The notes: generated by a model not told the origin, from the sequence alone. A DNA stretch of 64,000 nt from Streptomyces sp. Mut1 (GCF_030719295.1 NZ_CP120997.1:186001-250000), one strand, 5' to 3'; positions 1 to 14,300 are shown, numbered from the stretch's first letter. Program-made: numbers and translations.

Positions 1-3000
1 TGGTCAGGTGGGTGACGCCCCGTTCGCGTACGAGTGCGGCCAGGGCCGGGCCGGGCAGCAGGGCTTCACGTGTGTCGATCTCCAGGCAGGCTCCGGAGAG
101 CAGGCCCATGCACAGCTCCCAGAACGCGGCGTCGAAGCTGACCGACGCCATGTGCAGCACCCGGCTGCCGGGCCCGACGCGCAGCCGCTCGCTCTGGGTC
201 CTGGCCATGGCCCGGACGCCGCGGTGGGTGACGACGACGCCCTTGGGGCGGCCGGTGGAGCCGGAGGTGTAGATGACGTACGCCGGGTTGGCCGGGTGTG
301 CGGGGGCGGGGCCGCGGGTGGGGGTGCGCCCGTCGGTGGCGAGGTCGTCGGTGTACAGGTGCGGCACCGCGTTCCCGGGGAGGCGGTCGTGGATCGCGGG
401 GGTGGTGAGGAGCAGGCGCGGGTTCGCGTCGTCGAGCATGTAGGACAGGCGCTTGGCCGGGTAGTCGGGGTCCAGTGGCACGTAGGCGGCGCCGGTCTTG
501 AGGACGGCGAGCAGGGCCACGACGAGGTGATGGGTGCGGGGCAGGGCGACGGCGACCCGGTCCTCGGGACCGACCCCCCGGTCGGCGAGGTGCCGGGCGA
601 GGGCGTCGGCGCGTGCGTCGAGTTCGCCGTAGCCGAGGGTGGTGTGCGCGTCGCGGACCGCCGGGGCGTCGGGGGTGCGCCGGGCCCACTCCTCGAAGAG
701 CGCGGGGACGGTGGTGGCGGGCAGGCCGTCGTCGGGCCCGGTGCCGAGGGCGGTGAGGCGGCGGTGCTCGGCGGCGGTGAGCAGGTCGTACGTGTGCACG
801 GGCCGGTCCGGGTCGGCGGTGACGGCGCCGAGCAGCAGGACGAGGCGGTCCGCGAGGCCGTGGACGGTCGGGGCGTCGAACAGCTCGGTCGCGTAGTCGA
901 CGGTGGCCCGCATGCCGTCGAGGGCGCCGGTCTCGTCGTAGGTCTCGGTGAAGGCGAACGACAGGTCGAACTTGCTGACTTCGGCCTCGGCGGGCACCCC
1001 GGAGACGGTGAGGCCCGGCAGGTCGACGGCGGCGGACGCCTGGTTCTGGAGGACCAGCATGGTCTGGAAGAGCGGGTGGTGGCTCTGGGCGCGCGCGGGG
1101 TTGAGCAGTTCGACCAGGCGCTCGAAGGGCACGTCCTGGTGGGCGTACGCCGCCAGGTCGAATTCCCTGACGCGGCCGAGGAGTTCGCGGAAGGTCGGGT
1201 CGCCGCTGAGGTCGGTGCGCAGGACGAGCGTGTTGACGAAGAAGCCGACGAGACCCGACGCGGCTTCGTCGGTGCGTCCGGCGACGGCGGTGCCCAGGGG
1301 GATGTCGTCCCCTGCGCCGTGCCGGGACAGGACGGTCGCCAGGGCGGCCTGGAGCACCATGAAGACGCTGCATCCGCAGGCGCGGGCGAGTTCGGTGACC
1401 TGGCGGGCGGTGGCGGGGTCGACCGAGAAGCCGAGGGTGGCCCCGGTGTGCCGGGAGGTGGCGGGGCGCGGCCGGTCCCAGGGCAGCTCGACGGCTTCCG
1501 GGAGCCCGTCCAGCGCGTGTTTCCAGTGGGCGAGCTGACGGCATACGAGGCTGTCGGCGTCCTGTTCCTCGCCGAGCAGGTCGCGCTGCCACAGGGTGTG
1601 GTCGGCGTAGTCGACGGGCAGCGGCGCCCAGGAGGGTTCCTCGCCGCGGACGCGGGCCCGGTAGGCGGCGCCCAGGTCGTGGGCGAGAGGGGCCAGGGAG
1701 GTGCCGTCGGCGGCGATGTGGTGGACCACGAGGACCAGGACGTGGGCGTCGGGGTTCAGCCGCAGGAGGGTGGCCCGCAGGGGCAGGCTGCGCTCGATGT
1801 CGATGGGTTCGGCGGTGGCTGCCGCGACCCGGTGGCGGAGCTTGGCCTCGTCGACGGCCTCCATCGCGAACGGGATGAGGACGTCGTCGGGTGCGGTGAT
1901 GTGCTGGTGCGGTCCGTCGTCGCCCTCGGGGAAGACGGTGCGCAGGGCGGCGTGCCGGCCGATGAGGTCGGCCACGGCCCGGCACAGCGCGTCCGCGTCG
2001 AGCGGTCCGTCGATGCGCACGGCGAGCGGGATGTTGTACGTGGCGGAGGGGCCGTCGAGCCGGTGCAGGAACCACAGGCGCTGCTGGGCGTAGGACAGCG
2101 GGAGCGTGGCGGGGCGCGGCTGCGGGACGAGGGCGGGGCGGGTGGTGCCGTCCGCGCCCTCAAGGGCGGTGGCCAGCGCGGCGACGGTGGGGTGTTCGAA
2201 GAGGGTGCGGATGTCGGTCTCGGTGTGCAGGGCGGTGCGGATGCGGCCCACGAGACGGGTGGCGAGCAGGGAGTGGCCGCCGAGGGCGAAGAAGCTGTCG
2301 TCGGTGCCGACGCGGGGCACGCCGAGCACGTCGGCGAACAGTCCGGCGAGGATCTCCTCCATGGCGCTGCGCGGCGCGCGTCCGGCGACGGTGCGCGGTC
2401 CCGTGGGGGCGGGCAGGGCGGCCCGGTCGATCTTGCCGTTGGGGGTCAGGGGCAGTGCGTCGAGGGGCTGGATGACGGCGGGCACCATGTAAGCGGGCAG
2501 CAGGCGGCCGACGTGGGCGGCGAGCAGTCCCGGGTCGGGGGTCTCGCCGTCGGCGGGGACGACGTAGGCGGTGAGGGTGCGGTCGCCCGGCAGGTCCTCG
2601 CGTACGAGGACGCAGGCGGCGCGCACGGCCGGGTGGTCGCGCAGGACCGTTTCGATCTCGGCGGGTTCGATGCGGTGGCCGCGCAGTTTGATCTGCTGGT
2701 CGGCGCGCGCCACGTAGGTCAGGCTGCCGTCGGCGCCGCGGCGCACCAGGTCGCCGGTGCGGTACATCCGGCCGCCCGCCCGGTCGAAGGGGTCGGCGAC
2801 GAAGCGGGTCGCGGTCAGGGCGGGCCGGCCCAGGTAGCCACGGGCGACGCCGGGGCCCGCGAGGTACAGCTCGCCCTCGGCGCCGGGCGGCACGGGCCGC
2901 ATCCCGGCGTCCAGGACGTAGGCGCGCATGCCGTCGAGCGGGCGTCCGATGGGGGCCGCGCCGCCGGGGGCGTCGTTGGGGCGTACGTGGTGGGCGGTGG

Positions 3001-5305
3001 CGAAGGTGGTGGTCTCGGTGGGCCCGTAGACGTGCAGGACGGTGGTGCCGGGGTGGTCGGCGGCGAGGCGCTGCATGGCTCCGGGGGCGGCGGCCTCGCC
3101 TCCGGCGGCGACCAGGCGCAGTTGTCCGAGGCAGTCCGGGTCGGTGTCGGCCAGGACGTTGAACAGGGCCGTCGTCAGGAAGGCGGCGGTGACGCCGTGC
3201 CGGGCCACCAGGTCCCGGAGCGCGGAGGGCTGGAGCGGCCCTTCGGGTGCCACGACGACGCGGCCGCCGTTGAGGAGCGGGGTCCAGATCTCGAAGGTGG
3301 AGGCGTCGAAGACGTACGCGGAGTGCAGCAGGACGGCGTCGGCGGCGCCGTCGCCCCAGCCCCGGTGGGCCGCCAGCGCGCCGACGTCGCCGTGAGTGAC
3401 GCCGACCCCCTTGGGCAGTCCGGTGGAGCCGGAGGTGAACATCACGTACGCGAGGCGGCGGCCGCCCGTGGCCTCGGGGAGCGCGCCGGGGGCGGCCGGG
3501 CCCCCGGTGTGGACCCGGCCCGCCGCGTCGACGCTCAGCACGGCGGTCCCGGCGCCGAGCCGGCGGACCCACGGGAGGGTGCGGGTCGTCTCGTCGACGA
3601 CGAGGACCTTCAGGGGGACGACCTCGGTGACGCGGTTGAGCCGTTCGGTGGGCCAGCGCGGGTCGAGCGGGACATAGGCGGCGCCCGCGCGCAGGGCGGC
3701 GAGCGAGGCGGTGACGGTGGCGGCCGAGCGGGCGACGAGGATGCCGACGCCGTCCTCGGGGCCGGTCCCGAGCCCGGTGAGCGCGCCCGCGAGGTCGTCC
3801 GCGAGGCCCTGGAGCTGCCCGTACGTCAGCTGCTCGCCCGCCCCGGACACGGCCACCGCGTCCGGGTGGCGGCGGGCGCGCTCGGCGACGGCCCCGGGGA
3901 TGCTCACGGCCGTTGTTCCGCCGGGGAGTCCGTCGCCCGTCCCCTGGGCGATCAGGTGCTCGTGCTCGCCGTCCAGCAGGACGGGGGCGGTGTCGGCGCG
4001 GCCGTCGAGGCCCTGGGCCATGGCGGTCAGCAGGTGCCGCAGGCGGGAGACGGTGTGGGCCACCTCCTGCCGGTCGAGCACGGCGGGCCGGTAGCCGAAG
4101 GTGATCCGCAGGGTCTCCCCCGGCGCGACGGTGAGGGTGAGGGGGTAGTGGGCGGCGTCGGTGCCGCTGAATCCGGTGACGGTGAGTCCGGGCAGTCCGC
4201 GCTGGGCGGTGCGCAGGGCCTCGTCGTCCATCGGGTAGTTCTCGAACACGACCAGGGTGTCGAAGAGTTCGTCCAGGTGGGTGACGCCCCGGATGTCGCT
4301 CAGGCCCACGTGCCGGCTGTCCAGGAGCCGGCCCTGCTCCTCCTGGAGCCGGGTCAGCAGCCCGGCCAGGGTCTCGCCGGGTGCGGGGCGGAGCCGTACG
4401 GGGACGGTGTTGATGAACAGGCCGACCATGGACTCGATGCCGGGGATCTCCGGCGGGCGTCCGGAGACGGTGGCGCCGAACACCACGTCGGACCGGCCGG
4501 TGAGGTGGCCGAGCAGCAGTCCCCAGGCGCCCTGGACGAGGGTGTTGAGGGTGAGGCGGTGGGCGCGGGCCGTCTCGCGCAGGCGGTGCGTCGTCTCCGC
4601 GTCCAGGTCGAGGACGAGCGTCTCGGGCAGCTCGGCCGGGCCGGGGCCTTCCCCGGCGCCCGGGCCGGCGAGGAGGGTCGGCGTCTCGATTCCGGCCAGG
4701 GCGGCGGTCCAGGTTTCGAGGGCGGCGGCGCGGTCCTGCTGGGAGAGCCATACGAGGTAGGTGCGGTAGGGGGTGACGCGCGGCAGGGCGCTGTCGTCGC
4801 CGCCGGACGCGTACAGCTCGAACAGCTCCCGTACGAGCACGGGCAGCGACCAGCCGTCGAACAGGATGTGATGGCTCGTCATGACCAGGCGGTGCCGCCC
4901 GGGTGCGGTGCGCACGAGGGTGAACCGCATCAGGGGCGGGGTGGCCAGGTCGAAGCGGCGGGTGCGGTCGGCGGCGAGGAAGGCCGTCAGCCGCTGTGGC
5001 GCGTCGGCGTCCGGGTCCGGGCCGGTCAGGTCCAGTTCCTCCAGGGGGACGGGGACCTCGGCCGCGACCGCCTGCACGGGCTCGTCCAGGTCCTCGTGGA
5101 GGAAGCCCACGCGGAGGTTGGCGTGGCGGCGCAGCAGGGCGCCGATGGCGGCGCGCAGGGCGGGGACGTCGACGGGGCCCTCGATGTCGAAGACGAACTG
5201 CGCGGTGTAGACGTCCACGGCGTGGGAGTCGTAGAGGGCGTGGAAGTACATGCCGGCCTGCAATGGCGTCAGGGGGAGTACGTCCTCCAGTTGGAACCCG
5301 TTCAC
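1..5305 (-). CDS. Non-ribosomal peptide synthetase, modules 5-6 (C-A-T-C-A..., cut by the window edge)
   Basis: About 1768 residues are visible; the 3' end lies outside the window. Domain order: a DCL-type condensation domain (residues about 1-440, starting with an LTPLQ..M.FH motif, active site HHILFDG near 145); an adenylation domain (about 450-980, core [10 protein letters not shown] near 628); a carrier domain (GGHSLL near 1006); an LCL-type condensation domain (HHIAADG near 1195, with an AQQRLWFL start); and the beginning of a second adenylation domain ([10 protein letters not shown] near 1678). The DCL type fits the epimerase that ends the upstream protein. The GTG start at 5305 overlaps the upstream TGA as GTGA and is preceded by GGGGTGGA, so the two proteins are probably translationally coupled. 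The first A domain has the same readable pocket residues as A1 and A3 of the upstream protein. The second is of another type, but its pocket is incomplete here. Confidence 0.95.
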   Translation of the reverse strand, partial: MNGFQLEDVLPLTPLQAGMYFHALYDSHAVDVYTAQFVFDIEGPVDVPALRAAIGALLRRHANLRVGFLHEDLDEPVQAVAAEVPVPLEELDLTGPDPDADAPQRLTAFLAADRTRRFDLATPPLMRFTLVRTAPGRHRLVMTSHHILFDGWSLPVLVRELFELYASGGDDSALPRVTPYRTYLVWLSQQDRAAALETWTAALAGIETPTLLAGPGAGEGPGPAELPETLVLDLDAETTHRLRETARAHRLTLNTLVQGAWGLLLGHLTGRSDVVFGATVSGRPPEIPGIESMVGLFINTVPVRLRPAPGETLAGLLTRLQEEQGRLLDSRHVGLSDIRGVTHLDELFDTLVVFENYPMDDEALRTAQRGLPGLTVTGFSGTDAAHYPLTLTVAPGETLRITFGYRPAVLDRQEVAHTVSRLRHLLTAMAQGLDGRADTAPVLLDGEHEHLIAQGTGDGLPGGTTAVSIPGAVAERARRHPDAVAVSGAGEQLTYGQLQGLADDLAGALTGLGTGPEDGVGILVARSAATVTASLAALRAGAAYVPLDPRWPTERLNRVTEVVPLKVLVVDETTRTLPWVRRLGAGTAVLSVDAAGRVHTGGPAAPGALPEATGGRRLAYVMFTSGSTGLPKGVGVTHGDVGALAAHRGWGDGAADAVLLHSAYVFDASTFEIWTPLLNGGRVVVAPEGPLQPSALRDLVARHGVTAAFLTTALFNVLADTDPDCLGQLRLVAAGGEAAAPGAMQRLAADHPGTTVLHVYGPTETTTFATAHHVRPNDAPGGAAPIGRPLDGMRAYVLDAGMRPVPPGAEGELYLAGPGVARGYLGRPALTATRFVADPFDRAGGRMYRTGDLVRRGADGSLTYVARADQQIKLRGHRIEPAEIETVLRDHPAVRAACVLVREDLPGDRTLTAYVVPADGETPDPGLLAAHVGRLLPAYMVPAVIQPLDALPLTPNGKIDRAALPAPTGPRTVAGRAPRSAMEEILAGLFADVLGVPRVGTDDSFFALGGHSLLATRLVGRIRTALHTETDIRTLFEHPTVAALATALEGADGTTRPALVPQPRPATLPLSYAQQRLWFLHRLDGPSATYNIPLAVRIDGPLDADALCRAVADLIGRHAALRTVFPEGDDGPHQHITAPDDVLIPFAMEAVDEAKLRHRVAAATAEPIDIERSLPLRATLLRLNPDAHVLVLVVHHIAADGTSLAPLAHDLGAAYRARVRGEEPSWAPLPVDYADHTLWQRDLLGEEQDADSLVCRQLAHWKHALDGLPEAVELPWDRPRPATSRHTGATLGFSVDPATARQVTELARACGCSVFMVLQAALATVLSRHGAGDDIPLGTAVAGRTDEAASGLVGFFVNTLVLRTDLSGDPTFRELLGRVREFDLAAYAHQDVPFERLVELLNPARAQSHHPLFQTMLVLQNQASAAVDLPGLTVSGVPAEAEVSKFDLSFAFTETYDETGALDGMRATVDYATELFDAPTVHGLADRLVLLLGAVTADPDRPVHTYDLLTAAEHRRLTALGTGPDDGLPATTVPALFEEWARRTPDAPAVRDAHTTLGYGELDARADALARHLADRGVGPEDRVAVALPRTHHLVVALLAVLKTGAAYVPLDPDYPAKRLSYMLDDANPRLLLTTPAIHDRLPGNAVPHLYTDDLATDGRTPTRGPAPAHPANPAYVIYTSGSTGRPKGVVVTHRGVRAMARTQSERLRVGPGSRVLHMASVSFDAAFWELCMGLLSGACLEIDTREALLPGPALAALVRERGVTHLT

Positions 5306-8300
5306 TTGCGTCCACCCCACTTGTTCTGCAGTCGGTCGATCTGGTTCTGGTTGAGCGAGACCAGAGGAAGGTCGGACGGCGTGTAGCCGCCTGCTCCGGG
5401 CTGTTCGGCGTGCTCCGCGATGGCGCGCAGGGCACGCGTGAAGGCGTCGGCCAGGGCGCCCACGTCCTCCTCCTTCAGGAGGTCGCTGGGCCAGGTCCAG
5501 CGGGCCACCAGGCGGGGGCCGTCCGGCAGGTCCTCGGTGTGTGCGTTGATGTCCAGGACGTGGTGGACGGGCATGTCGGGGTCCTGGCTGCGCGGCCCGC
5601 CCGCGTCGAGCAGGACGTCCCAGTCGCCGCCCGCCGCCGTCCCGGCCGCCGCGTACCGCCCCAGGTAGTTGAAGCCGATCTGGGGTGCGGCGGCGGCCAG
5701 CCGGGGGCCGGTCGCGGGGTTGAGGTGGCGCAGCATGCCGTAGCCGACGCCGTGGTCGGGGACGGCCCGCAGTTGCTCCTTGACGCGCTTCACTGCACGT
5801 TCAACGAGCGCGGCGCCGAAGCGTGCCGGGTCACGTCCGTCGAGCGGTCCGGGGTCGAGCCGGACCGGGTGGAGACTGGTGAACCAGCCGACCGTGCGGG
5901 ACAGGTCGATGTGGCCGGCGATCTGTTCGCGGCCGTGGCTCTCCAGGTCGAGCAGGACGGCGGTGTCCGGCCGGGGGGAGCCGGGCCGCTGGGCCCGCCA
6001 GGCGTTGACGGCGAGGGTGAGTCCGGTGAGCAGGATGTCGTCGACTCCGGCATGGAAGGCGCCGGGGACGGTGGTGAGCAGGGGCTTCGTCCAGGTGGCG
6101 GGCAGATGGGCAACGAGGGTGCGCGTCCCGTCGGCGGTGTCCAGGTAGGGGTCGAGCGGCCGGTATCCGAGCTGCGGGTCGGGTGTTTTCAGGGCCTCCT
6201 CCCAGAGCGGGAGTTCGGCCTGGCGTTCCGTGCCGTTGGCCTGCTCGGTGAGGAGCTGTGCCCAGCGCCGGTAGGAGGTGGTCGCGGCGGGCAGCGCGGT
6301 GTGCGGGCCGGGTGCCTTCCCGGCGGACGTCGCCCGGGTCGCCGCCTGCCAGGCGCGGGCCAGGTCCTCGGCGAGGACGCGCCAGGAGACCGCGTCGACG
6401 GCCAGGTGGTGCACGACCAGGAGCAGCCGGCCGCGTTCCCGGGGGCCGGCGTCGGCCCACACGGCTTCGAACACGGACCCGGCCGAGGGCCGCAGGCGCC
6501 TGCGGGCCCGTTCGCCCGCCTCGGTGAGGACGCCGCGGACGGCGTCCGCGTCGAGCCCGGTGATGTCGACGCGGGTCAGGCGGCGCCGGGCCGGCACGGT
6601 GCCGGGCGGCAGCGTGTGCAGGACGGGGTCGCCCCCGGCGGTGCGGGTGACGCGCAGGCGGAGCATGTCGTGGTGGTCGGCGAGGAGTTGGAGGGCGGCG
6701 GCGAGGGTGTCCTCGTCGGCTCCGGCGGGGGTGCTCAGGACGCCGGACTGGTTGTAGCCGTCCGTCGTGCCGGGGCGCTCCAGGAGCCAGGCGGCGATGG
6801 GCGTCGGTGGCATCTCGCCGGTGCCGTGGCCGGCCGGTTCGGTGGTGCTGCCGTCGAGCGGGGCGGCGACGGCGGCGATGGCCTCAGGGGTGCGGTGGGC
6901 GAAGACGTCGCGGGGTGTGACGGCGAGCCCTGCTTCCCGTACGCGGCTGACGAGCTGGATGGACAGGATGCTGTCGCCGCCGAGCGCGAAGAAGTCGTCG
7001 TCGGCGCGCACGGCGGCGGAGGCGCGCAGTACGGAGGCGAAGGCGTCGCACAGGGCGCGTTCCGCCGCGGTGCGCGGCTGCCCGCCGGGCCGGCCGGCGG
7101 CGGGGAGCGCCGGGGCGGGCAGGGCGGCGCGGTCCGTCTTGCCGTTCGGCAGGAGCGGCAGTGCGTCCAGGGCGACGAAGGCGGCGGGCACCATGTAGGG
7201 CGGCAGTGACGAGGTCAGCCGGCCGCGCAGTTCGCCGTCGGTGAGCGGGGCGGAGCCCACGGTGTAGGCGACCAGGCGCCGTTCGCCCGGCCGGTCCTCG
7301 CGGACGAGTGCGCAGGCGGCGGTGATGCCGTCGACTGCGGTGAGGGCGGCCTCGATCTCGCCGAGCTCGATGCGGAAGCCGTGCAGCTTGACCTGGTCGT
7401 CGGCGCGGGAGACGTAGTGGAGCAGTCCCTCGTTGTCCTGTCTGACGAGGTCGCCGGTGCGGTACATGCGGCTTCCCGCCGGGCCGAAGGGGTCGGCGAC
7501 GAACCGGGTCGCGGTCAGGGCGGGGCGGCCCAGGTAGCCGCGGGCGAGGCCGTCGCCCGCGATGTGGAGTTCGCCGGTGACTCCCGGCGGGACCGGCCGC
7601 AGCGCGGCGTCAAGGACGTAGGCGCGGGTGTTGTCGACGGGGCGGCCGAGGGGGATGCCGCCCTCCTGCGCCGTGCTGTCGTCCGCCTCGGCGCGGAGGT
7701 GGTGGGCGGTGGCGTCGATGGTGGTCTCGGTGGGCCCGTAGAGGTTGTGCACGGCGGCCAGCCAGGTGCGGCCGGCTCGTACGGCCAGGGCCCGGGGCAG
7801 GGGTTCGCCGCCGCAGGCGACGGCCCTCAGGGTGGTGGGCGCGTCATCGGGGCCGGTCTCGGTGAGCAGCAGGGACAGGTGCGAGGGCACGAACTGGGCG
7901 ATGGTCACGCCCTCCTCGCGCATCCGCGCCAGCAGCCCGGCGGGGTCGTGGTTGAGCGCGGGCGGGACGGGGCAGGTCGCGCCGCCGTGCAGCAGGGGCA
8001 GCCAGGTCTCCCACACCGAGGCGTCGAAGCTGGGCGAGGTGCGCGCGAGGACCCGGTCCTCGTCGGTCAGGGCGAGGTGGCGGGCCATCCACGCCATGTG
8101 GTTGGCCAGGGCGGCGTGGGTGACGACGACACCCTTGGGCCGCCCGGTGGAGCCCGAGGTGTAGATGACGTACGCCGCGTCGTCCGGCTCCGGCGCGGCC
8201 TCGGGTGGCGCGGCGCTTCCGGTGGCCCAGGCGGTCCGGTCGTCGAGCGCGAGGAGGGGCACATTCGTGAAGCGGGCGGCGCGGGCGGCGCCGTGGACGA

Positions 8301-11300
8301 GGAACAGCGCCGGGCGCGCGTCGTCCAGCATGTGGGTGACGCGTGCCTCGGGGTAGTCGAGGTCGACGGGCAGGCAGGCGGCCCCGGCCTTGGCCACCGC
8401 GAGCATCGCGACGACCTGCTCGGCGGTCCCTTCGGCGGCGAGGGCGACGAGATCGCCGCGGCCGATGCCCCGCGCGCGCAGGTGCCCGGCCAGGGCGTCG
8501 GACAGGGCGTCCAGTTCGCCGAAGGTGAGCCGCCGCGCGCCGGCCCGGACGGCGGTCTGCCCGGGTGTCCGGGCGGCCTGTGCGCGGAACGCCTCGGGGG
8601 CGGTACGTGCGTGCACGGGGCGGACCGGGCCGTGGGAGGCCCGCTCCAGCGCCGCGCGTTCGTCCGCGCCGAGGAAAGCGGCGGTGCGGACGGGTCCGTC
8701 GGGGTCGGCGGCGAGCGAGGCGAGCAGGCGGGTCAGGCGTGCGGCCAGGGCGTGTGCGGTGGTGTGGGTGAACAGGTCGGTGGAGAACTCCAGGACTCCG
8801 TCGAGACCGGCGGGCCGGCCCGCCTCGTCGCGGCTCTCGGTGAAGGTGAAGGTGAGGTCGAACTTGCTGATGCCGGTGTGTACGGGCTGTTCGGTCACGG
8901 TGAGAGCGTGCAGGCCGAGCGAGGTGTCCGCCTGGTTCTGGAGGACGATCATCGTCTGGAACAGCGGGTGGTGGTCCTGCGCCCGGTCCGGGCTGAGGGC
9001 GTCCACCAGCCGCTCGAACGGCACGTCCTGGTGGGCGTAGGCGGCCAGGTCGAACGCCCGTACGCGGTCGAGCACTTCGGTGAAGGCGGGGTCGCCCGTC
9101 AGGTCGGTGCGCAGGACGAGGGTGTTGACGAAGAAGCCCACCAGGTCGTCCAGCGCTTCGTCGGTGCGCCCGGCGACGGCGGTGCCCAGCGGGATGTCCT
9201 CACCGGCCCCGTGCCGGGAGAGCAGGACCGACAGGGCGGCCTGGAGCACCATGAAGAGGCTGCACCCACGGGCGTGGGCGAGCTCCGCGAGTGCCCGGTG
9301 CGTGTCCGCGCCGACGGGGAAGGTGAACGCGTCCCCGCGGTACGTCGTGACGGCGGGGCGCGGCCGGTCCAGGGGCAGGGTGAGCAGACCGGGCGCGTCC
9401 GCCAGGGCGGTGCGCCAGAAGTCCAGCTGGCGCGCGCCCCGCCCGGCGGTGTCGTCCGCCTCGCCGAGGAGGGCGCGCTGCCACAGGGTGTAGTCGGCGT
9501 ACTGGACGCGCAGTCGCGGCCAGGAGGGCTCCTCGCCGTGGATCCGGGAACGGTAGGCGTCGCCGAGGTCGCGGGCCAGCGGGGCAAGCGACCAGCCGTC
9601 TCCGGCGATGTGGTGGACGAGAAGGACCAGGACGTGGGAGTCGGGGCCGAGCCCGAGCAGCCTGGCGCGCACCGGGAGGTCGGTGCGCACGTCGAAGGCG
9701 TGCGCCACCTCGGCGCTCAGCACCTCCTCCAGGCGGGACGGGTCGATGTCCCGGGGTGTCAGGTCCAGGTCGGCGCCGGCCGCGTCGAGGACGAGCTGAC
9801 GGGCCACCCCGTCGGTCTCGGGGAAGACGGTACGCAGGCTCTCGTGGCGTTCCACGACGTCCCCGAGGGCGCGCTCCAGGGCCTTCGCGTCGAGCGGTCC
9901 GTCCAGGCGGAGCACCAGCGGCACGTTGTAGGTGGCGCTGGGTCCCTCGAACCTGTTGAGGAACCACAGGCGTTGCTGCGCGAAGGACAGCGGCAGCGGA
10001 TCGGGCCGGTGCCGGGCGGGCTCCAGGGCGCTCCCGGCCGCGTCGGCGCCGTCCAGCGTGGCGGCGAGCGCGGCCGGCGTGGGGTGTTCGAAGACGGCCT
10101 TGACCTGGACCTCGACGGCGAGTGCGGTCCGGATGCGGGCGACGAGCCGGGTGGCGAGCAGGGAGTGGCCGCCCAGGGCGAAGAAGTCGTCGTCCACGCC
10201 CGCCTCCCGGATGCCGAGCACATCGGCGAAGAGTCCGCAGAGGATCTCCTCGCGTGCGGTGCGGGCGGCGCGCCCGCGTGGCGCGGCGCGGTGCTCGGGC
10301 GCGGGCAGGGCGCGGCGGTCCACCTTGCCGTTGACGGTGAGCGGCAGCGCGTCGAGCAGGACGAACGCGGCGGGCACCGTGTAGGCGGGCAGGGACCGGG
10401 CGACGGCTTCGGCGAGGTCGGCGGGGTCGGGGCGGGCGGAGTCCGTGGGCACCACGTAGGCGACGAGCCGGCGGTCCCCGGGGGTGTCCTCGCGGACGAC
10501 GGTGTAGGAGTCGGCGACGCCTTCGCAGCAGGCCAGCACGGATTCGATCTCGCCGGGCTCGATGCGGTAGCCGCGCAGTTTGACCTGGCTGTCGGCGCGG
10601 GAGACGTAGGCGATCTGCCCGTCCCTGGTCCACCGGACCAGGTCGCCGGTGCGGTACATGCGCCCGCCCGCCGGGTCGGCCGGGTCGGCGACGAACCGGG
10701 TCGCGGTCAGGGCCGGCAGGCCGGTGTATCCACGGGCGAGGCCGCGCCCCGCGAGGTACAGCTCGCCCGTGACCCCGGCGGGTACCGGGCCCAGGGAGTC
10801 GTCGAGGACGTACAGCCGCATGCCGTCCAGGGGGCGTCCGATGGGCGGCGGCCCCGACGGCAGGTCGGCGGTCACGTCGTAGCGGGTGGCGAAGGTGGTG
10901 GTCTCGGTGGGCCCGTACACATGGAGGACGCGTACGCCGGGTGCGGCGCCCGCGACCCGCTGCATGGCGTCCGGTGAGGCCAGTTCGCCGCCGGCGCAGA
11001 CGAGGCGGAGACCGGCGAACGCGCCGGGTCCGGTGTCGGCGATCACGTTGAGCAGGGCCGTCGTCAGGAAGACGGCGGTCACCCCCTGCTCACGGACGGC
11101 GTCGCCCAGGATCCGGGCCTCCAGGACGCCGTCGGGTGCGACGACGACCTTGCCGCCGTGCAGGAGCGGGGCCCAGATCTCGAAGGTGGAGGCGTCGAAG
11201 ACGTACGCGGAGTGCATCAGGACCGCGTCGGCCGCGCCGTCCCGCCAGGCGGAGTCCGCCGTCAGCGCCGCCACGTCGGCGTGGGTGACGCCGACGCCCT

Positions 11301-14300
11301 TGGGCAGGCCGGTCGAGCCGGAGGTGAACATGACGTACGCGAGGCTGTCGGGCCCCGGTACGGCGGCGGGGCGGCCGGTTGCCGGGGGCGCGCCGCGCAG
11401 GACGCGGCCGGTCCGGTCGACGACCAGGACCGGGATGCGGTGGGCCGTCTCCCGCACCCAGGCGGTGGCCGCGGCCTGTTCGTCCACGACGAGGACCCGC
11501 ACGTCCGCCACGTCGGTGACCTGTTCGAGCCGTTCCCGGGGCCAGCGCGCGTCCATCGGGACGTATGCGGCGGCCGCGCGGACAGCGCCGAGCGACACGG
11601 TCACGACGGCCGGCGAGCGGCTGAGTAGTACGCCGACGCCGGTCTCGGGTCCGGCCCCCAGACCCGCCAGGGCGTGCGCGAGTGCCAAGGACGCCCGGTC
11701 GAGTCCGGTGTACGTGAGGCAGGTGCCGTCGTCCGATACGGCCACGGCGTCCGGGGTGCGGTGTGCCTGCGCGGCGAAGAGCGCGGGCAGGGTGGTCTCC
11801 GGTGCGGGGGCGGGGAGTTCGCGGCCGGTGCCCCAGTGGGTGACGCGGCCGTGTTCCTCCGGCGTCAGCAGGTCGTAGTCCGCCAGCGGCAGGCCGGCGT
11901 CGGCCGTCACCTGTCCGAGGAGGGTGAGCAGACGGTCCGCGAGGGCTTCGGCGGTGGCGCGGTCGAAGAGGGCGGTCGCGTACTCGATCCCGGCGGTGAG
12001 ACCGCCGCCGTTCTCCTCGCCGAACGCGAAGGTCAGGTCGAACTTGCTCAGTCCGTTGTGGACGAGCCGGTCCTCGACGGTGAGGCCCGGCAGTTCGGGG
12101 CGGACCGCCTCCTGGTTCTGCAGGACCAGCATGGTCTGGAAGAGGGGGTGGTGGTTGCGTGCCCTGACCGGGTTGACGCTCTCGACGAGCCGCTCGAAGG
12201 GCACATCCTGATGCGCGTAGGCCGAGAGGTCGAACTCCCGGACACGAGCGAGGAGTTCACCGAAGGTCGGGTTGCCCGCGAGGTCGTTGCGCAGGACCAG
12301 GGTGTTGACGAAGAAGCCGACCAGGTCCTCCAGCGCCTCGTCCGTGCGGCCGGCGACGGGGGTGCCGAGCGGGATGTCGTCGCCCGCGCCGTGCCGGTGC
12401 AGCAGGGTGGCGACCGCCGCCTGGAGCACCATGAACAGGGTGCTGCCGGACTCCCTTGCCAGGCGCAGCAGTCGTGCGTGCAGTTCGGGCGGTACGTCGA
12501 AGCTGTGGACGGCCCCCGAGGGGTCGGTGATGACGGGACGCGGCCGGTCCAGCGGCAGGTCGATCAGGCCGGGCAGGCCGGCGAGCGCGGTGTTCCAGTG
12601 GTCGAGCTGCTCGCGCAGCACGCTTCCGGGGTCGTCCGCGTCACCCAGGACGGTGTGCTGCCACAGGGTGTAGTCGGCGTACTGGAGCGGACTGCCCGCC
12701 TCGGGCCCGTGACCGGCGAGCCGGGCCCGGTAGGCGTCGCCGAGATGGCGGGCGAGCGGGGCCAGGGACCAGCCGTCGCCCGCGATGTGGTGCAGGACGA
12801 GCACGAGGACGTGGCGGCCGGGTGCGGTGCGCAGGAGCAGGGCGCGCAGCGGCGGGTCGGTGAGCACGTCGAACGGCTCGCCCACGGCGTCCAGGACCGC
12901 CGCTTCCAGCTCGGCGGGGGCCGTGCGGAGCACCGGCAGACGCGGGACGACCGCTTCGGCGGGAAGGACGACCTGGTGCGGCACTCCGTCGCGTTCGGGG
13001 AAGACGGTGCGCAGCGACTCGTGCCGTTCCACGACGTCCCGCAGTGCGGCGCGCAGGGCGACGGTGTCCAGGGGGCCGTCGATGCCGAGGACGAGCGGAA
13101 TGTTGTAGGAGGAGCTGGGTCCTTCGAGCCGGTTCAGGAACCAGAGCCGCTGCTGTGCGTGGGACAGGGGAAGCGGGTCGGGCCGGTCCGCGGCGGGCAG
13201 CACCGGCGGACGGGAGCGCCCCTGGGAGTCGAGTGACCGGGCGAGCCCGGCGACGGTCGGGTGCTCGAACAGGGTGCGTACGGCGATGTCGCTGCCGAGG
13301 ACCGCGCGGACTCGGCTGACGACGCGCATGGCGAGGAGGGAGTGTCCGCCGAGGTCGAAGAAGCTGTCGTGCGGGCGGACCTCCGCGCGTCCCAGCACAT
13401 CGGCGAGGATTCCGGCGAGCAGGTCCTCGCGCGGGGTGTGCTCCCCCGGGCCTTCGATGGTGGTCCCGGCGTCCGCTTCGGGCCGGGGCAGGGCGCGCCG
13501 GTCCGTCTTTCCGTTGGGCAGGAGCGGCAGTGCGTCCAGGACGACGACGGCTGCGGGCACCATGTAGTGCGGAAGCGTTTCGGCAAGGGCGTCGCGCAGC
13601 GCGGCGGGTCGGATTCCGGGGTCCGTGGTGACGGCGTACGCGACGAGGCGGAGGTCGCCGGGTATGTCCTCCCGGATGACGGCGCAGGCGGCGGTGACGC
13701 CGGGCCGTGCCAGCAGGGCGGCCTCGATCTCGCCGGGTTCGATACGGAAGCCGCGCAGTTTGACCTGGTCGTCGGCGCGGGAGACGTAGGCGAGCAGCCC
13801 GTCCCGGTTCCACCGTACGAGGTCGCCCGTGCGGTACATGCGGGCGCCGGCGCCGTCGAAGGGGTCGGCGACGAACCGTGCGGCGGTCAGACCGGGCCGG
13901 CCCAGGTAGCCGTGGGCCAGGTTGGGGCCGGAGAGGTACAGCTCGCCGGTGACCCCTGCCGGTACGGGCCGCAGCCGGTCGTCCAGGACGTAGGCGCGCA
14001 TGGTGTCGACGGGCCGGCCGATCGGCACCGTTTCGTGCGGGGTGCCGGTGCCCGCGGTGGCGGGGACGCGGTGGGCGGTCGCGTCGATGGTGGCCTCGGT
14101 CGGGCCGTAGAGGTTGTGCACCTGGGCCTGCCACAGCATGGCCGTGTCGCGTGCCAGGGCGCTCGGCAGTGGTTCGCCGCCGCACAGGACGGCGCGCAGG
14201 CCGGGCAGGGGCGCGGCGTGGGCCGCTTCGGACAGGACGAGGCTCAGGTGGGAGGGGACGAACTGGGCGACGGTGACGCCGAACCGGCTCATCCAGGTGA

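Noticed and set aside
8..5386. Very long plus-strand open frame opposite the second NRPS (about 1790 codons)
   Set aside because: It is the antisense of a clear NRPS, has low-complexity Gly/Val/Arg composition and no domain. Long antisense frames are usual in DNA this GC-rich. The same applies to those at 4996-7209, 7381-10977, 11674-13236, 13261-15288 and 15319-17124.
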